Assembly (NCBI GenBank): GCA_024707405.1
Contig: JANPZU010000001.1
Coordinates: 248,001 to 312,000 of the forward strand
Direction of reading: 5' to 3'
DNA from: Luteimonas sp.
GTDB taxonomy: Bacteria > Pseudomonadota > Gammaproteobacteria > Xanthomonadales > Xanthomonadaceae
Length of the DNA stretch: 64,000 nucleotides
This document shows, in pieces, positions 47,470 through 54,843 of this stretch. The notes under the pieces were generated by a model. It did not search any database. It had not been told where the DNA came from and was given only the letters and a program-made list of their open reading frames with translations. Position numbers and translations under genes: made by a program. Position 1 is the stretch's first letter. Every line of letters begins with the position of its first letter.

Positions 47470-48450
47470 TTACACCGAGGTGTCGCCGAACTCGACGTAG
47501 AGTTCGTCGCCACCTGCATCCGACGGGATGCAGCGGCCGGAAATGTCCCAGCCGTAGTCGCCGTCGATGTCCACTTCGGAGATCTGCTCGATCTGCCCGC
47601 GGATGCCCAACTCGCTGTAAAGGTCACCGGACTGCGACAGGCGCAGGGCGACGGTCAGCAGCGTGCCGGCATCGCGCACGGCCCAGGGATCGAAGTCGGC
47701 CTTGGCGGTGCGGGCAATGCGCAGCGTCCACGTGGGCTGGCGACCGGAGATCCCGGTGGTCTTGTGCTCAGTGAACTCCTTGGTGCCGATGGCGTTGGCG
47801 AAGTCCACCGACAGTGACTTGGCCCACACGCGCAGCGGCGTACCTCCCGGCAACAGCGTGACCACGGTGTAGGTGTTGTCGGCACGCGCGATCACCGGCA
47901 CTGTCGACGGCAACGTGATCGAGGGAAGCGCCGCTTCCTCGACATCGTCGTAGCCGCCCTGGATACGGACGTTGCCCTTGAAGCGATCGCCGATCGCGAT
48001 CTGCAGGCTGGTCACGTTGTGACGCGCGCCGAGCACCTTCTTGTGCGTACCGGCGTGGTACCAGTAGGCATCGCTGATCGCGATGGCCTCGCTGATCGGG
48101 TTGTAGCGGGTGGTCTTGGCCACCGCGTCCTTGACCGAGGCCATTCCGGCAGGCAGCAGCAGGGCGCGGCAATCCGCGTCGCTGGTGCTGGCCGCGCCAG
48201 GCGTCGCCGGCGGGTACAACTCGAACTCGCCTTCGATGAAGGCGCGCTTGTCACCCACGCCGAACGGCGAGTGACCGAGGTGCGGCCGATCGACCGGACG
48301 TTCGACGGGCGTGATCTCGGTACCGGACTGGCCATTGAGCAGCAGGATGCCGTTGGCTTCCGGCGTCGGCACAGCCGGCGTATCGGCGGAGGCGCGCAAC
48401 GCCAGGGCGAGGCCGCGCTTGGTGAAGGATTGCAGGTCGGGCTGTGCCAT
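47470..48450 (-). CDS. Major tail tube protein
   Basis: A 326-residue protein placed directly before the tail chaperones, the usual position of the major tail protein. It begins MAQPDLQSFTKRGLALALRA, with beta-rich segments (GISGRQPTWTLRIARTAKAD, DIDGDYGWDISGRCIPSD). A terminator follows, consistent with a highly expressed structural gene. The length is larger than many tube proteins, so an extra surface domain is likely. Confidence 0.82.
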   Translation of the reverse strand: MAQPDLQSFTKRGLALALRASADTPAVPTPEANGILLLNGQSGTEITPVERPVDRPHLGHSPFGVGDKRAFIEGEFELYPPATPGAASTSDADCRALLLPAGMASVKDAVAKTTRYNPISEAIAISDAYWYHAGTHKKVLGARHNVTSLQIAIGDRFKGNVRIQGGYDDVEEAALPSITLPSTVPVIARADNTYTVVTLLPGGTPLRVWAKSLSVDFANAIGTKEFTEHKTTGISGRQPTWTLRIARTAKADFDPWAVRDAGTLLTVALRLSQSGDLYSELGIRGQIEQISEVDIDGDYGWDISGRCIPSDAGGDELYVEFGDTSV

Positions 48451-48456
48451 GTCGGC

Positions 48457-48657
48457 TTACTCCTGGTTGCGGTTCTTGCGGCCTGGCTTGGCCGGCGTGT
48501 CGTCGTCGCCGATGGGCGGCAGGGCTTCACCGCTGCCATCGCCGTGGATCGTTTCTGCGGTGGCGGCAGGCTGCGCCTGGCTTGCGTGTTCGTCGACGAG
48601 CTTGCCGCCAATAACGCGATAGTCGCCGCCGCGCGTGGGTGTGGGTTTCGTGGTCAT
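48457..48657 (-). CDS. Small hypothetical phage protein
   Basis: A 66-residue, largely disordered polar protein (TPTRGGDYRVIGGKLVDEHA; PAKPGRKNRNQE at the end). It lies between the gp37-like and tail tube genes, with start and stop overlapping upstream by four bases. Function unknown. Confidence 0.55.
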   Translation of the reverse strand: MTTKPTPTRGGDYRVIGGKLVDEHASQAQPAATAETIHGDGSGEALPPIGDDDTPAKPGRKNRNQE

Positions 48658-49103
48658 GGGGTGGCCTGCTTCTGGATGCGGTAGTCGGTGCGGAAAATCT
48701 GTTGGCTGGTGAGCCAGGAGCCGTGGAAGCGATCGTCACGGCCGGCAACGAAGTACAGAGCGTTGAAGGCATCGGCCGGCGTCCAGCCGATCAGCCCATT
48801 GCGGGTCTCTGCAATCACGTCATCCGCGGCCTTGCGGGCACCTGTGCCGAGGCGTTCGCCGGATGCGTTACGCACCAGTGTGATGACCTTGACCATCACG
48901 TCCATGTTCTGGATGACGACGTTGCCGGTGTATTTCGGCGGCGACCCGCGCTCTTCGATGACGACGTACAGCGCAGGCGACGTGTTTGGTTGCGCCTGGA
49001 GCGCCGTGTCGAGATCCGCGGCATTGCCGATGATCTTCGCCAGCGGCACAGTTGCTTTCAGCCGCTGCATCACGCTTTCCGCGGGGAACGGCCCGACCAT
49101 CAC
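48654..49103 (-). CDS. Mu gp37-like phage protein (tail terminator candidate)
   Basis: 149 residues placed after the gp36-like gene, where Mu-like genomes carry gp37 or a tail terminator. Sequence: ALYVVIEERGSPPKYTGNVV, MDVMVKVITLVRNASGERLG, NALYFVAGRDDRFHGSWLTS. Starts and stops overlap both neighbours. Confidence 0.7.
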   Translation of the reverse strand: MMVGPFPAESVMQRLKATVPLAKIIGNAADLDTALQAQPNTSPALYVVIEERGSPPKYTGNVVIQNMDVMVKVITLVRNASGERLGTGARKAADDVIAETRNGLIGWTPADAFNALYFVAGRDDRFHGSWLTSQQIFRTDYRIQKQATP

Positions 49104-49612
49104 AGCCCCTTCAACGATCCGCGCGAGTGCATGCGTGGATTGCTCTCGATGCGGACGGCGCCGCCATCCTGTGCGCCGGCATCGACCGCCAGGGGATCGT
49201 TGGCGCCGAGCGACAACTCACCTTTGGCGATGGAGTTGAGCGAACGGATTGCGTTGCGGTAGTCGCGTTCGATCCGTCCGGTCTCTTCGTTGGTGCGGTC
49301 GCGCTGCGGGTGCAGGTGGTAGCGGGCGATGGCGCGTGCCCACACCGTCAGCACCGGAAACTGCAGGTGGTCGAGCGGAAGCTGGTAGCCGCGCCTGGCC
49401 AGGCGCGAATCCACCTCCCCCGCGGCCTGCTCGCAAGCGAACTGGATCTGCACCAGCACATCGTCCGCATGCTGCACGTCGCCATCGGGCCACTCGCTGC
49501 GATCCGCGGCGTCGATGGTGGCGCGCAGCAGGGGCGGCTCGACCTGAAACAGCTCCGACAGCTCGTTCAAGCTGTCGGGGCCGCTGGCGAGTTGTGCCGG
49601 CGAGACGTACAC
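49100..49612 (-). CDS. Mu gp36-like protein (DUF1320)
   Basis: A 170-residue head-tail connector-type protein. Starting at GTG 49612 gives the family's typical N-terminus (YVSPAQLASGPDSLNELSEL), then ATIDAADRSEWPDGDVQHAD and RYHLHPQRDRTNEETGRIER. The upstream stop is six bases before the start. Length and blocks match DUF1320. Confidence 0.8.
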   Translation of the reverse strand: MYVSPAQLASGPDSLNELSELFQVEPPLLRATIDAADRSEWPDGDVQHADDVLVQIQFACEQAAGEVDSRLARRGYQLPLDHLQFPVLTVWARAIARYHLHPQRDRTNEETGRIERDYRNAIRSLNSIAKGELSLGANDPLAVDAGAQDGGAVRIESNPRMHSRGSLKGL

Positions 49613-49617
49613 GGCGG

Positions 49618-50025
49618 TTACTGCGCGACCTTGGCCAACTCGGCTTCGATGCGGGCGACGCGATCGCTGTCGGCCAGATTCGCCCACACCTTCGGCTTGA
49701 AGTTGCCGGTGGCCTGCGCTTTGGTCTCGGCCGCGCGCCAAGCAGCTTCGTCAGCGGCCAACGCCGCTTTCTCGCGATCGAGCGCTTCTGCGTTCGCCTT
49801 GTCCTCGGCATCTTTGCGCTCTTGCGCCTCGGCCGCCTTCTGCACCTCCGCTTCGGAGAGGGGCTTGCCCTGGGGAATCACGACCAGGTTGGGTTCGTTC
49901 TCGATTGCTTCGAGATCGGCCTTCTTCAGCTTGCTCGTCTCCAGTTCCACACCCTCGCGGGTGAAGTGCCGGCCGGCGCGCCAGAAGCCGCGATCGGTCT
50001 TTGCCTTGACGATGATCTTGGTCAT
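49618..50025 (-). CDS. Mu gp35/HI1506-like protein
   Basis: A 135-residue protein, ATG at 50025. The N-terminal part (KIIVKAKTDRGFWRAGRHFT) resembles the short conserved HI1506 segment of Mu-like phages. A charged coil (EVQKAAEAQERKDAEDKANA) and a C-terminal region ending VARIEAELAKVAQ follow. Role in the head is unknown. Confidence 0.7.
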   Translation of the reverse strand: MTKIIVKAKTDRGFWRAGRHFTREGVELETSKLKKADLEAIENEPNLVVIPQGKPLSEAEVQKAAEAQERKDAEDKANAEALDREKAALAADEAAWRAAETKAQATGNFKPKVWANLADSDRVARIEAELAKVAQ

Positions 50026-50269
50026 TGAATGATCCTTGTGGACGTGCGCCCCGGCGGGCGCTCCCGCCGGGGCTGGTGTTACGCAGTTGCGTGGTGCACG
50101 TCGTGGGTTGTGTGGGCCGTCTCTCCGAGCTGTCACGTCTACTACCCTGCAGGGCCTTCTGCGCCAGGACGTTCGGCGCGGATTTCGGCTGCAGCCGTCC
50201 AGGGCCTTCCGGCAATCTCCCTGGCAAACGACGAGAGGCCTTGCGGCGTCGACCGGCGTTCAATACGGA

Positions 50270-51163
50270 TCAGAGCAACCAGGCCGAATCCATGTGGTCG
50301 ACCAGGCCCTTCATCACGTTGTCCGTGCCGGCGATCTGTGCCGCCGTCAGGATCTTGGCGGCGGCGAACTTCTGGTTCGGCACCGTGACCAGCAGGTCGG
50401 GCTTCAGACCCAGCGGCCGACCGTGGTCTCCCTTGCGCGAGGTGAAGGCGTTGTAAGCCGCCTGCAGGTTCTCCTCGGTCAACGCCTGGTTGCTGGCGTA
50501 GGCCATCTGCCAGAAACCGAAGCCGACGTTGCGGCGCGCATCCACGCCGTAGACGTACTCCCTGCGGTCGAACACGTTGTCGTCCGTCTCGCTCACCTTG
50601 GCAACGAAATTGGGCTTTTTGCGATCCTGGAAGATCAGCGGCTTCAGGAAGCGCTTGGTGCTGAGCAGGTACCAGTACGGGCCGGAGCCACCACTGTCGA
50701 CGTTCGACTGCGTGGTCGGGTTGCCGCTGTCATCGAGCACCGGGTGATCGGTGTCGAAGAAATACTGGCCGTCGTAGCACGCCGTGCTGATCCCGTTCTT
50801 GAGCAACGAGAACACCAGCTCATCCGGCTGCGCCGCGACCGCTTCGCCCAGGTTGATCATCATCGGCGAGTAGATGCCGAGGTTGTCGTCGTCGATGTCG
50901 TCGCGATCGACGCCAACGGTCAGCTCGAACGGCTTGTTCTTGATCGAGTAGCCGTGGTTTTCGAGACCATGCACGACGCGGTCGCCGATCCACTCGCGCA
51001 TGCTGGGGATCTTGCCCAGCCAGCCGTACTCGTTGGTCTTGGTCGAGGACGGGACGGTGGTGGCAATACGACCGTATTGCGATTCGGCCTGTCCGAGGCC
51101 CTGGGCGTACAACGCCGAGAAGGCCACGAACAGGGTATTGAGGTTTGCACGATTGATGATCAT
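50270..51163 (-). CDS. Major capsid protein (Mu gpT-like)
   Basis: A 297-residue major head subunit. It begins MIINRANLNTLFVAFSALYA, with the diagnostic gpT blocks YGWLGKIPSMREWIGDRVV, YFFDTDHPV and LLVTVPNQKFAA. Upstream are a small decoration gene and the I/Z protease-scaffold, the standard Mu order. It is followed by a 245-bp spacer in which no gene is seen. Confidence 0.93.
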   Translation of the reverse strand: MIINRANLNTLFVAFSALYAQGLGQAESQYGRIATTVPSSTKTNEYGWLGKIPSMREWIGDRVVHGLENHGYSIKNKPFELTVGVDRDDIDDDNLGIYSPMMINLGEAVAAQPDELVFSLLKNGISTACYDGQYFFDTDHPVLDDSGNPTTQSNVDSGGSGPYWYLLSTKRFLKPLIFQDRKKPNFVAKVSETDDNVFDRREYVYGVDARRNVGFGFWQMAYASNQALTEENLQAAYNAFTSRKGDHGRPLGLKPDLLVTVPNQKFAAAKILTAAQIAGTDNVMKGLVDHMDSAWLL

Positions 51164-51196
51164 CGGGGTTTCCCTGGATAAGTCGTGTTGGAGGGA

Positions 51197-51598
51197 TCAG
51201 CCGATCTCGACCCAGACGCCGTTGGCATCCACGTCGATGATCTTCCCCGCGATCTTTCGCGCGGCGCTGTTGTCGGTCTTGGCCACCGTCTGGTTGTCGA
51301 CGACGTAGCAGTTCGCGCCGATGTCGCCCAGGCCGATCAGGTCGGCGGCGGCGCTGTTGGCGAACTGGTAGCAGCCGCGGCTGTACTTGACGCGCCGGAT
51401 GCCATCGCCGACCACGGTGTGTTCCGCAACGCCAACGGCGTCGCCGGCACTCGCGGTGCCGCCGGGAACGGCGTTGCCGGTCGCGGTGAGTCGCTGGACG
51501 ATCGTGCCGGCGTGGATCGTCGCGCCGTTATTGACCACGGCTTCCGCCTGGTCAGCGTTGCGCCGCTTGGTATTGCGGCCTTGGGTTGCAGCAACCAT
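51197..51598 (-). CDS. Capsid decoration / head stabilising protein
   Basis: 133 residues, beta-rich (TIHAGTIVQRLTATGNAVPG, DVDANGVWVEIG). The position between scaffold and major capsid and the DUF2190-like style suggest a capsid cement protein. The call is by context. Confidence 0.7.
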   Translation of the reverse strand: MVAATQGRNTKRRNADQAEAVVNNGATIHAGTIVQRLTATGNAVPGGTASAGDAVGVAEHTVVGDGIRRVKYSRGCYQFANSAAADLIGLGDIGANCYVVDNQTVAKTDNSAARKIAGKIIDVDANGVWVEIG

Positions 51599-51631
51599 CG
51601 CTGGTGTCCTCTTGTCTGATCAGGTGTGGGG

Positions 51632-52159
51632 TCAGGCCGTCGCCGCAGCTTTCTGCTTGGCGAAGTCCTCGGGGGTGAGGCCGGTCGCTTCGCACACGGC
51701 AAGCTCCTCGGCGTTGAGCGCGGTGGCGTTGTCCTCGGGCTTGCGCTTGTCGAGGTTGGTGCCGTCACCGACCGCAGGCGCGGCGCCCACGAAAGCCTGG
51801 AAGCGCTTGAGGCCATCGGCGTCGGAACACGCGGCGCGGTGGTATGCCTCGGTGGCCGGCGTGATCTTCCCGGCTTCGAGCGCACCCCTGATCGCGGCAT
51901 CGACGGCATCGGTGTGATCCTTCGCGTCGCGATCCTTGACGGCCTGCTCTGCGTTCGAGGCGCGCGTCACTTGTGCGTCGTAGTCGGCACGCGGCACGTA
52001 GCGGTCGAGACTCGGCACCTGCTCGGCGTTCGCGGCCGTGGCGGTGTCCTTGTCCTGCTTGAGCGAATTGATGGCCTGGGCGATTGCGTCGTCGGTCGCA
52101 TCGGCCGCCAAGGCAAGTGCGCCCGTGATCGCGGCCGCCAGCGCGGTGGATCGAGTCAT
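51632..52159 (-). CDS. Internal scaffold protein (Mu Z-like, in-frame start within I)
   Basis: An ATG at 52159 preceded by GAAGAGGAAACCGCA opens a 175-residue product, MTRSTALAAAITGAL onward, identical to the C-terminal half of the I protein. Mu makes gpZ scaffold in the same nested way. The strong internal RBS shows this is likely used. Confidence 0.8.
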   Translation of the reverse strand: MTRSTALAAAITGALALAADATDDAIAQAINSLKQDKDTATAANAEQVPSLDRYVPRADYDAQVTRASNAEQAVKDRDAKDHTDAVDAAIRGALEAGKITPATEAYHRAACSDADGLKRFQAFVGAAPAVGDGTNLDKRKPEDNATALNAEELAVCEATGLTPEDFAKQKAAATA

Positions 52160-52639
52160 TGCGGTTTCCTCTTCGGAGTTGAGCGCCTGCAGGCGCAGGT
52201 TCGGGGTGTTGACCAGGCCCACGGTGACCATGCGCGCGATGCGCAAGGTGCCGGGCGAGTAGTCGAAGACCGGGGACAGGTACTTGTATTCGCGGTTGAC
52301 CACTTGGGTTTCGCCGCGCGGCGTCCACTCGGTGGCACCCCACAGCGCACCGTCGCGGATCTCCAGCGACTTCACCCAGGCCGCGGCCGGCGCTTCCTCG
52401 CCGTTCGGCGCTCGGCGCTGGGTGGCGTGCTCCCAATCCAGGGCGATGTCGAGTCCGCGAGAGGCGAATGCATCCAGGACTGCGTTCTGCGCCTGGGCGT
52501 CCCAGAGCCAGCGCCGGCCGTCGCGACCGACGACCATGCCTTCGGCGTCAGCCGCCGGGATCAGCTCGACCCACTCGGGGGCCTTGCCGTCGACGGGCTG
52601 CAGCTCGGTGTTGAAGGCGACGCGGTTGGGCTTCGGCAT
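51632..52639 (-). CDS. Mu-like I protein: head maturation protease with scaffold
   Basis: A 335-residue precursor. The N-terminal protease region has GKAPEWVELIPA, DIALDWEHATQ, YKYLSPVF and IARMVTVGLVNTPNL, typical of Mu gpI peptidase. The C-terminal half is an Ala/Asp-rich scaffold coil. The ATG at 52639 is favoured; 52660 is also possible. A strong RBS and ATG at 52159 inside the gene starts the scaffold alone. Confidence 0.9.
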   Translation of the reverse strand: MPKPNRVAFNTELQPVDGKAPEWVELIPAADAEGMVVGRDGRRWLWDAQAQNAVLDAFASRGLDIALDWEHATQRRAPNGEEAPAAAWVKSLEIRDGALWGATEWTPRGETQVVNREYKYLSPVFDYSPGTLRIARMVTVGLVNTPNLRLQALNSEEETAMTRSTALAAAITGALALAADATDDAIAQAINSLKQDKDTATAANAEQVPSLDRYVPRADYDAQVTRASNAEQAVKDRDAKDHTDAVDAAIRGALEAGKITPATEAYHRAACSDADGLKRFQAFVGAAPAVGDGTNLDKRKPEDNATALNAEELAVCEATGLTPEDFAKQKAAATA

Positions 52640-52696
52640 TCCCGCATCGTCGCGGGGCACCCGCGCGTGCAGGGACTGACGGGCGTCAGTACCGGA

Positions 52697-52852
52697 TCAG
52701 GTGTTGTGGCCTTCCTGCCAGCCGGCGTCCCAGGCTTTGGCCAGCGGGGCATCGCCGATGTATGGATTGGTGCCGCGGCTGGCGCCCTGGCGGCCGGCGG
52801 ATCGGCCCTCGACCCATGCCTGGTTGATCTCGGCGCGCCGGTCGGAATCCAT
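52697..52852 (-). CDS. RMF/CrpP-fold small protein
   Basis: A 51-residue protein matching the short RMF/CrpP pattern: EINQAWVEGRSAGRQG, NPYIGDAP and AWDAGWQEG. RMF dimerises ribosomes in stationary phase; CrpP was described in connection with fluoroquinolone modification, and many phages carry family members of unknown role. The ATG at 52852 is used; one at 52888 is also in frame. It lies between gpG and the protease gene. Confidence 0.75.
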   Translation of the reverse strand: MDSDRRAEINQAWVEGRSAGRQGASRGTNPYIGDAPLAKAWDAGWQEGHNT

Positions 52853-53027
52853 GCCCCAATTTAGCACCGGGCGGATCGGGGGGTGCAAGCGTCCATCCAG
52901 ACCCCCTTTGAAAACCCTTTAAATCGCCACAGGGGCGCCAGACACCCCTTCCAAGGCACCACCGCGCCGCCCAGGGGGCCAATCGGGCCGCTCCGGGCGA
53001 TTCTGGCGGGGATGGGTTTCGGGGGTG

Positions 53028-53516
53028 TCAGGACAGGTCGAGCCATGCCACCGCCAACGCCTCGGCGGTCTGCAGGTCGTCCTCCGACGCGCCCATGAAC
53101 GGACGTGCCGGCAGGCCGGGGTGGTTGACCTTGCCGCGCGGGCCGGGGCCACCTGCCCAGGCGAGCGCCTTCTTGTCCTTGGGCCGGATCTCGAACGGGT
53201 CGGTGCCCTCCTGGTGCCAGCGCGCCTGGCGCGCCGTGGCGCTGAGTTCCATCCAGTCGGCGCCGGACGTGGGGAAGATCTCGTCGCGCATGCGGCCGGT
53301 GTCATTGAGCGGCGTGCGGCCGCTGCCATCGGCCAGCGCTTCCCAGGCAATGCCATCGGGGCCAACGCCGGCATCGAAGCGTGCCCAGGTGCTTTCCAAC
53401 CACGCCTCGCCGATGTCGCGCATCAGGCCGGTCAGGTCGCTGCCGCGCTCGATCAGCTTGCCGAACAGTGCGTCCGCTTGCGCGGTATCCACGAAGACGG
53501 TCAACGGCTCGGTCAT
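53028..53516 (-). CDS. Phage virion morphogenesis protein (Mu gpG-like)
   Basis: A 162-residue protein of the phage tail/virion morphogenesis family: IGEAWLESTWARFDAG with GIAWEAL, NDTGRMRDEIF, and LPARPFMGASEDD. In Mu, gpG is needed for head-tail completion. The start overlaps the stop of a tiny upstream ORF (ATGA). Confidence 0.87.
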   Translation of the reverse strand: MTEPLTVFVDTAQADALFGKLIERGSDLTGLMRDIGEAWLESTWARFDAGVGPDGIAWEALADGSGRTPLNDTGRMRDEIFPTSGADWMELSATARQARWHQEGTDPFEIRPKDKKALAWAGGPGPRGKVNHPGLPARPFMGASEDDLQTAEALAVAWLDLS

Positions 53517-53659
53517 GGTAAAGTCGCCTCACGGGCCGGGGCTGCCGCTCCCGGTGTCGCGGCGCAAGCCGCAATCCTTCCACCGGCTGGGCCAACACCC
53601 GACAGCCAGCAGGAAGCGCCGCAGAGCGGGTTGGCGCGTTTGCGAGCAAAGGCACTCAT
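53513..53659 (-). CDS. Possible 48-residue phage protein coupled at both ends
   Basis: The ATG at 53659 overlaps the stop of the gpF gene as ATGA, and its own TGA overlaps the ATG of the gpG gene as ATGA. Such double coupling suggests a real small gene. The protein is basic, then Gly/Ala-rich with three Cys (KRANPLCGASCWLSG, IAACAATPGA). No family known. Confidence 0.45.
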   Translation of the reverse strand: MSAFARKRANPLCGASCWLSGVGPAGGRIAACAATPGAAAPAREATLP

Positions 53660-54843
53660 TCGACGGGCCGTCCCCATACCAGCAAGCCAGAGCGCGACGA
53701 GCGCTGCGGTGCACGTCCACGGTAGAAGTCGAACGATCCCCATACGCCGCCAGGCAACACTTCCGCCACGACGGTGAGCGTGATCGGCTTTCCGCCCTCG
53801 ACAACCTCGACGCGCTTCACGTAGTAGCGGCGCACGCCGACCTTGCCGCGTTCGTTCTGTGCAAAGTTGGCCCAGATCTCGAATGGCGACTCAATCGTCT
53901 CCTTGAGCAAGGGCAGGTAGCGCTCGCGTCCGTCGAGACGCTTGGGCGCTTCCAGCCAGTGGTCGACGACCTGTCGCGTCAGGTGCACATTGGCGCCGGA
54001 CGGATCACGTAGCGTCGCAGTGGTGCCGTACAGGGAATCCCATGCGTCTCGCAGCGCATCCGGATCACGGATGGACGCCTGCAGCGGCGACGCGATCGGC
54101 GTGTCGATCGGCAGTGCGTCCGGCCGCATGTACGCCTGGTGCGACTTGGCCGGCAGCGCAGACCACTTGTCATCGAGCTGCTTGGCCAGGGCGCCGTCAG
54201 AAATGAACTCGCCGCTGTGCGAAACCCCGACGTTGTACGACCACTCGGGTGGCGGATCGCCTGGGCCAGCCGCGGGCGCGCTGTCCGGTTGCCTGCCCAA
54301 CGTCCGCAAACGGGCCTCGGATACGCCGGTCATCTTGCAGTTGCAGCCCCATCCATTCGGCGGGTAATGCGTCTTCACCCACGGATCGGAGGTGGCGATG
54401 ATCAGGCCATCCCATGCCTTGTGGTGTTCGCGGTAGTTGCGCACCGTGTGGTGGTGGTACTGCAGGTACGGGAACGACTTGAGCGTGTCCCAGCGGCCCG
54501 CCGCGTATGCGGTGCGGAGATTCGTCTGGTAGATGACCTTCGTGCGCCAGTTGAATCCCGCCTCGGTGCCTTCCCCCGTCCAGCCGTGCCATCCGTTGCG
54601 CTGCACGATGTCGCGGAAGCGTGCGCGGAAATCCTCCAGCGTCTCGCCCTTGCTGATCGCGGCATCGACCGCCTCGCGCAAATCACTGAGCAACTCATCG
54701 CGCGTCGCGCCCGCCACGACGAATGCGCGGGCGTGTTCGCCACGCATCAGGTCATCCCAACGCTGTGTCGGCAGGTTGACCTTGTCGCGGAAGAACTGTT
54801 CTGCAGCCGGGAAGCTGCGGAAGCTGCCGCGGATCTCAGCCAT
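53656..54843 (-). CDS. Head morphogenesis protein (Mu gpF-like) with C-terminal PBECR-like domain
   Basis: A 395-residue minor head protein. The N-terminal gpF/SPP1 gp7 domain has TLEDFRARFRDIVQRNGWHG, YQTNLRTAYAAGRW, YHHHTVRNYREHHKAWDG and the zinc-type WGCNCKMTGVSE. The last 100 residues (LTRQVVDHWLEAPKRLDGRE, KVGVRRYYVKRVEVVEGGK) look like a PBECR/barnase-like nuclease domain often fused to phage head proteins. Such domains may act in the host after injection; activity here is not shown. ATG at 54843. Confidence 0.85.
   Translation of the reverse strand: MAEIRGSFRSFPAAEQFFRDKVNLPTQRWDDLMRGEHARAFVVAGATRDELLSDLREAVDAAISKGETLEDFRARFRDIVQRNGWHGWTGEGTEAGFNWRTKVIYQTNLRTAYAAGRWDTLKSFPYLQYHHHTVRNYREHHKAWDGLIIATSDPWVKTHYPPNGWGCNCKMTGVSEARLRTLGRQPDSAPAAGPGDPPPEWSYNVGVSHSGEFISDGALAKQLDDKWSALPAKSHQAYMRPDALPIDTPIASPLQASIRDPDALRDAWDSLYGTTATLRDPSGANVHLTRQVVDHWLEAPKRLDGRERYLPLLKETIESPFEIWANFAQNERGKVGVRRYYVKRVEVVEGGKPITLTVVAEVLPGGVWGSFDFYRGRAPQRSSRSGLLVWGRPVE

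Noticed and set aside
52861-53046. Possible 61-residue ORF between gpG and the RMF-like gene
   Set aside because: It overlaps gpG by 19 bases with no RBS and is a Pro/Arg-rich sequence; not enough support.
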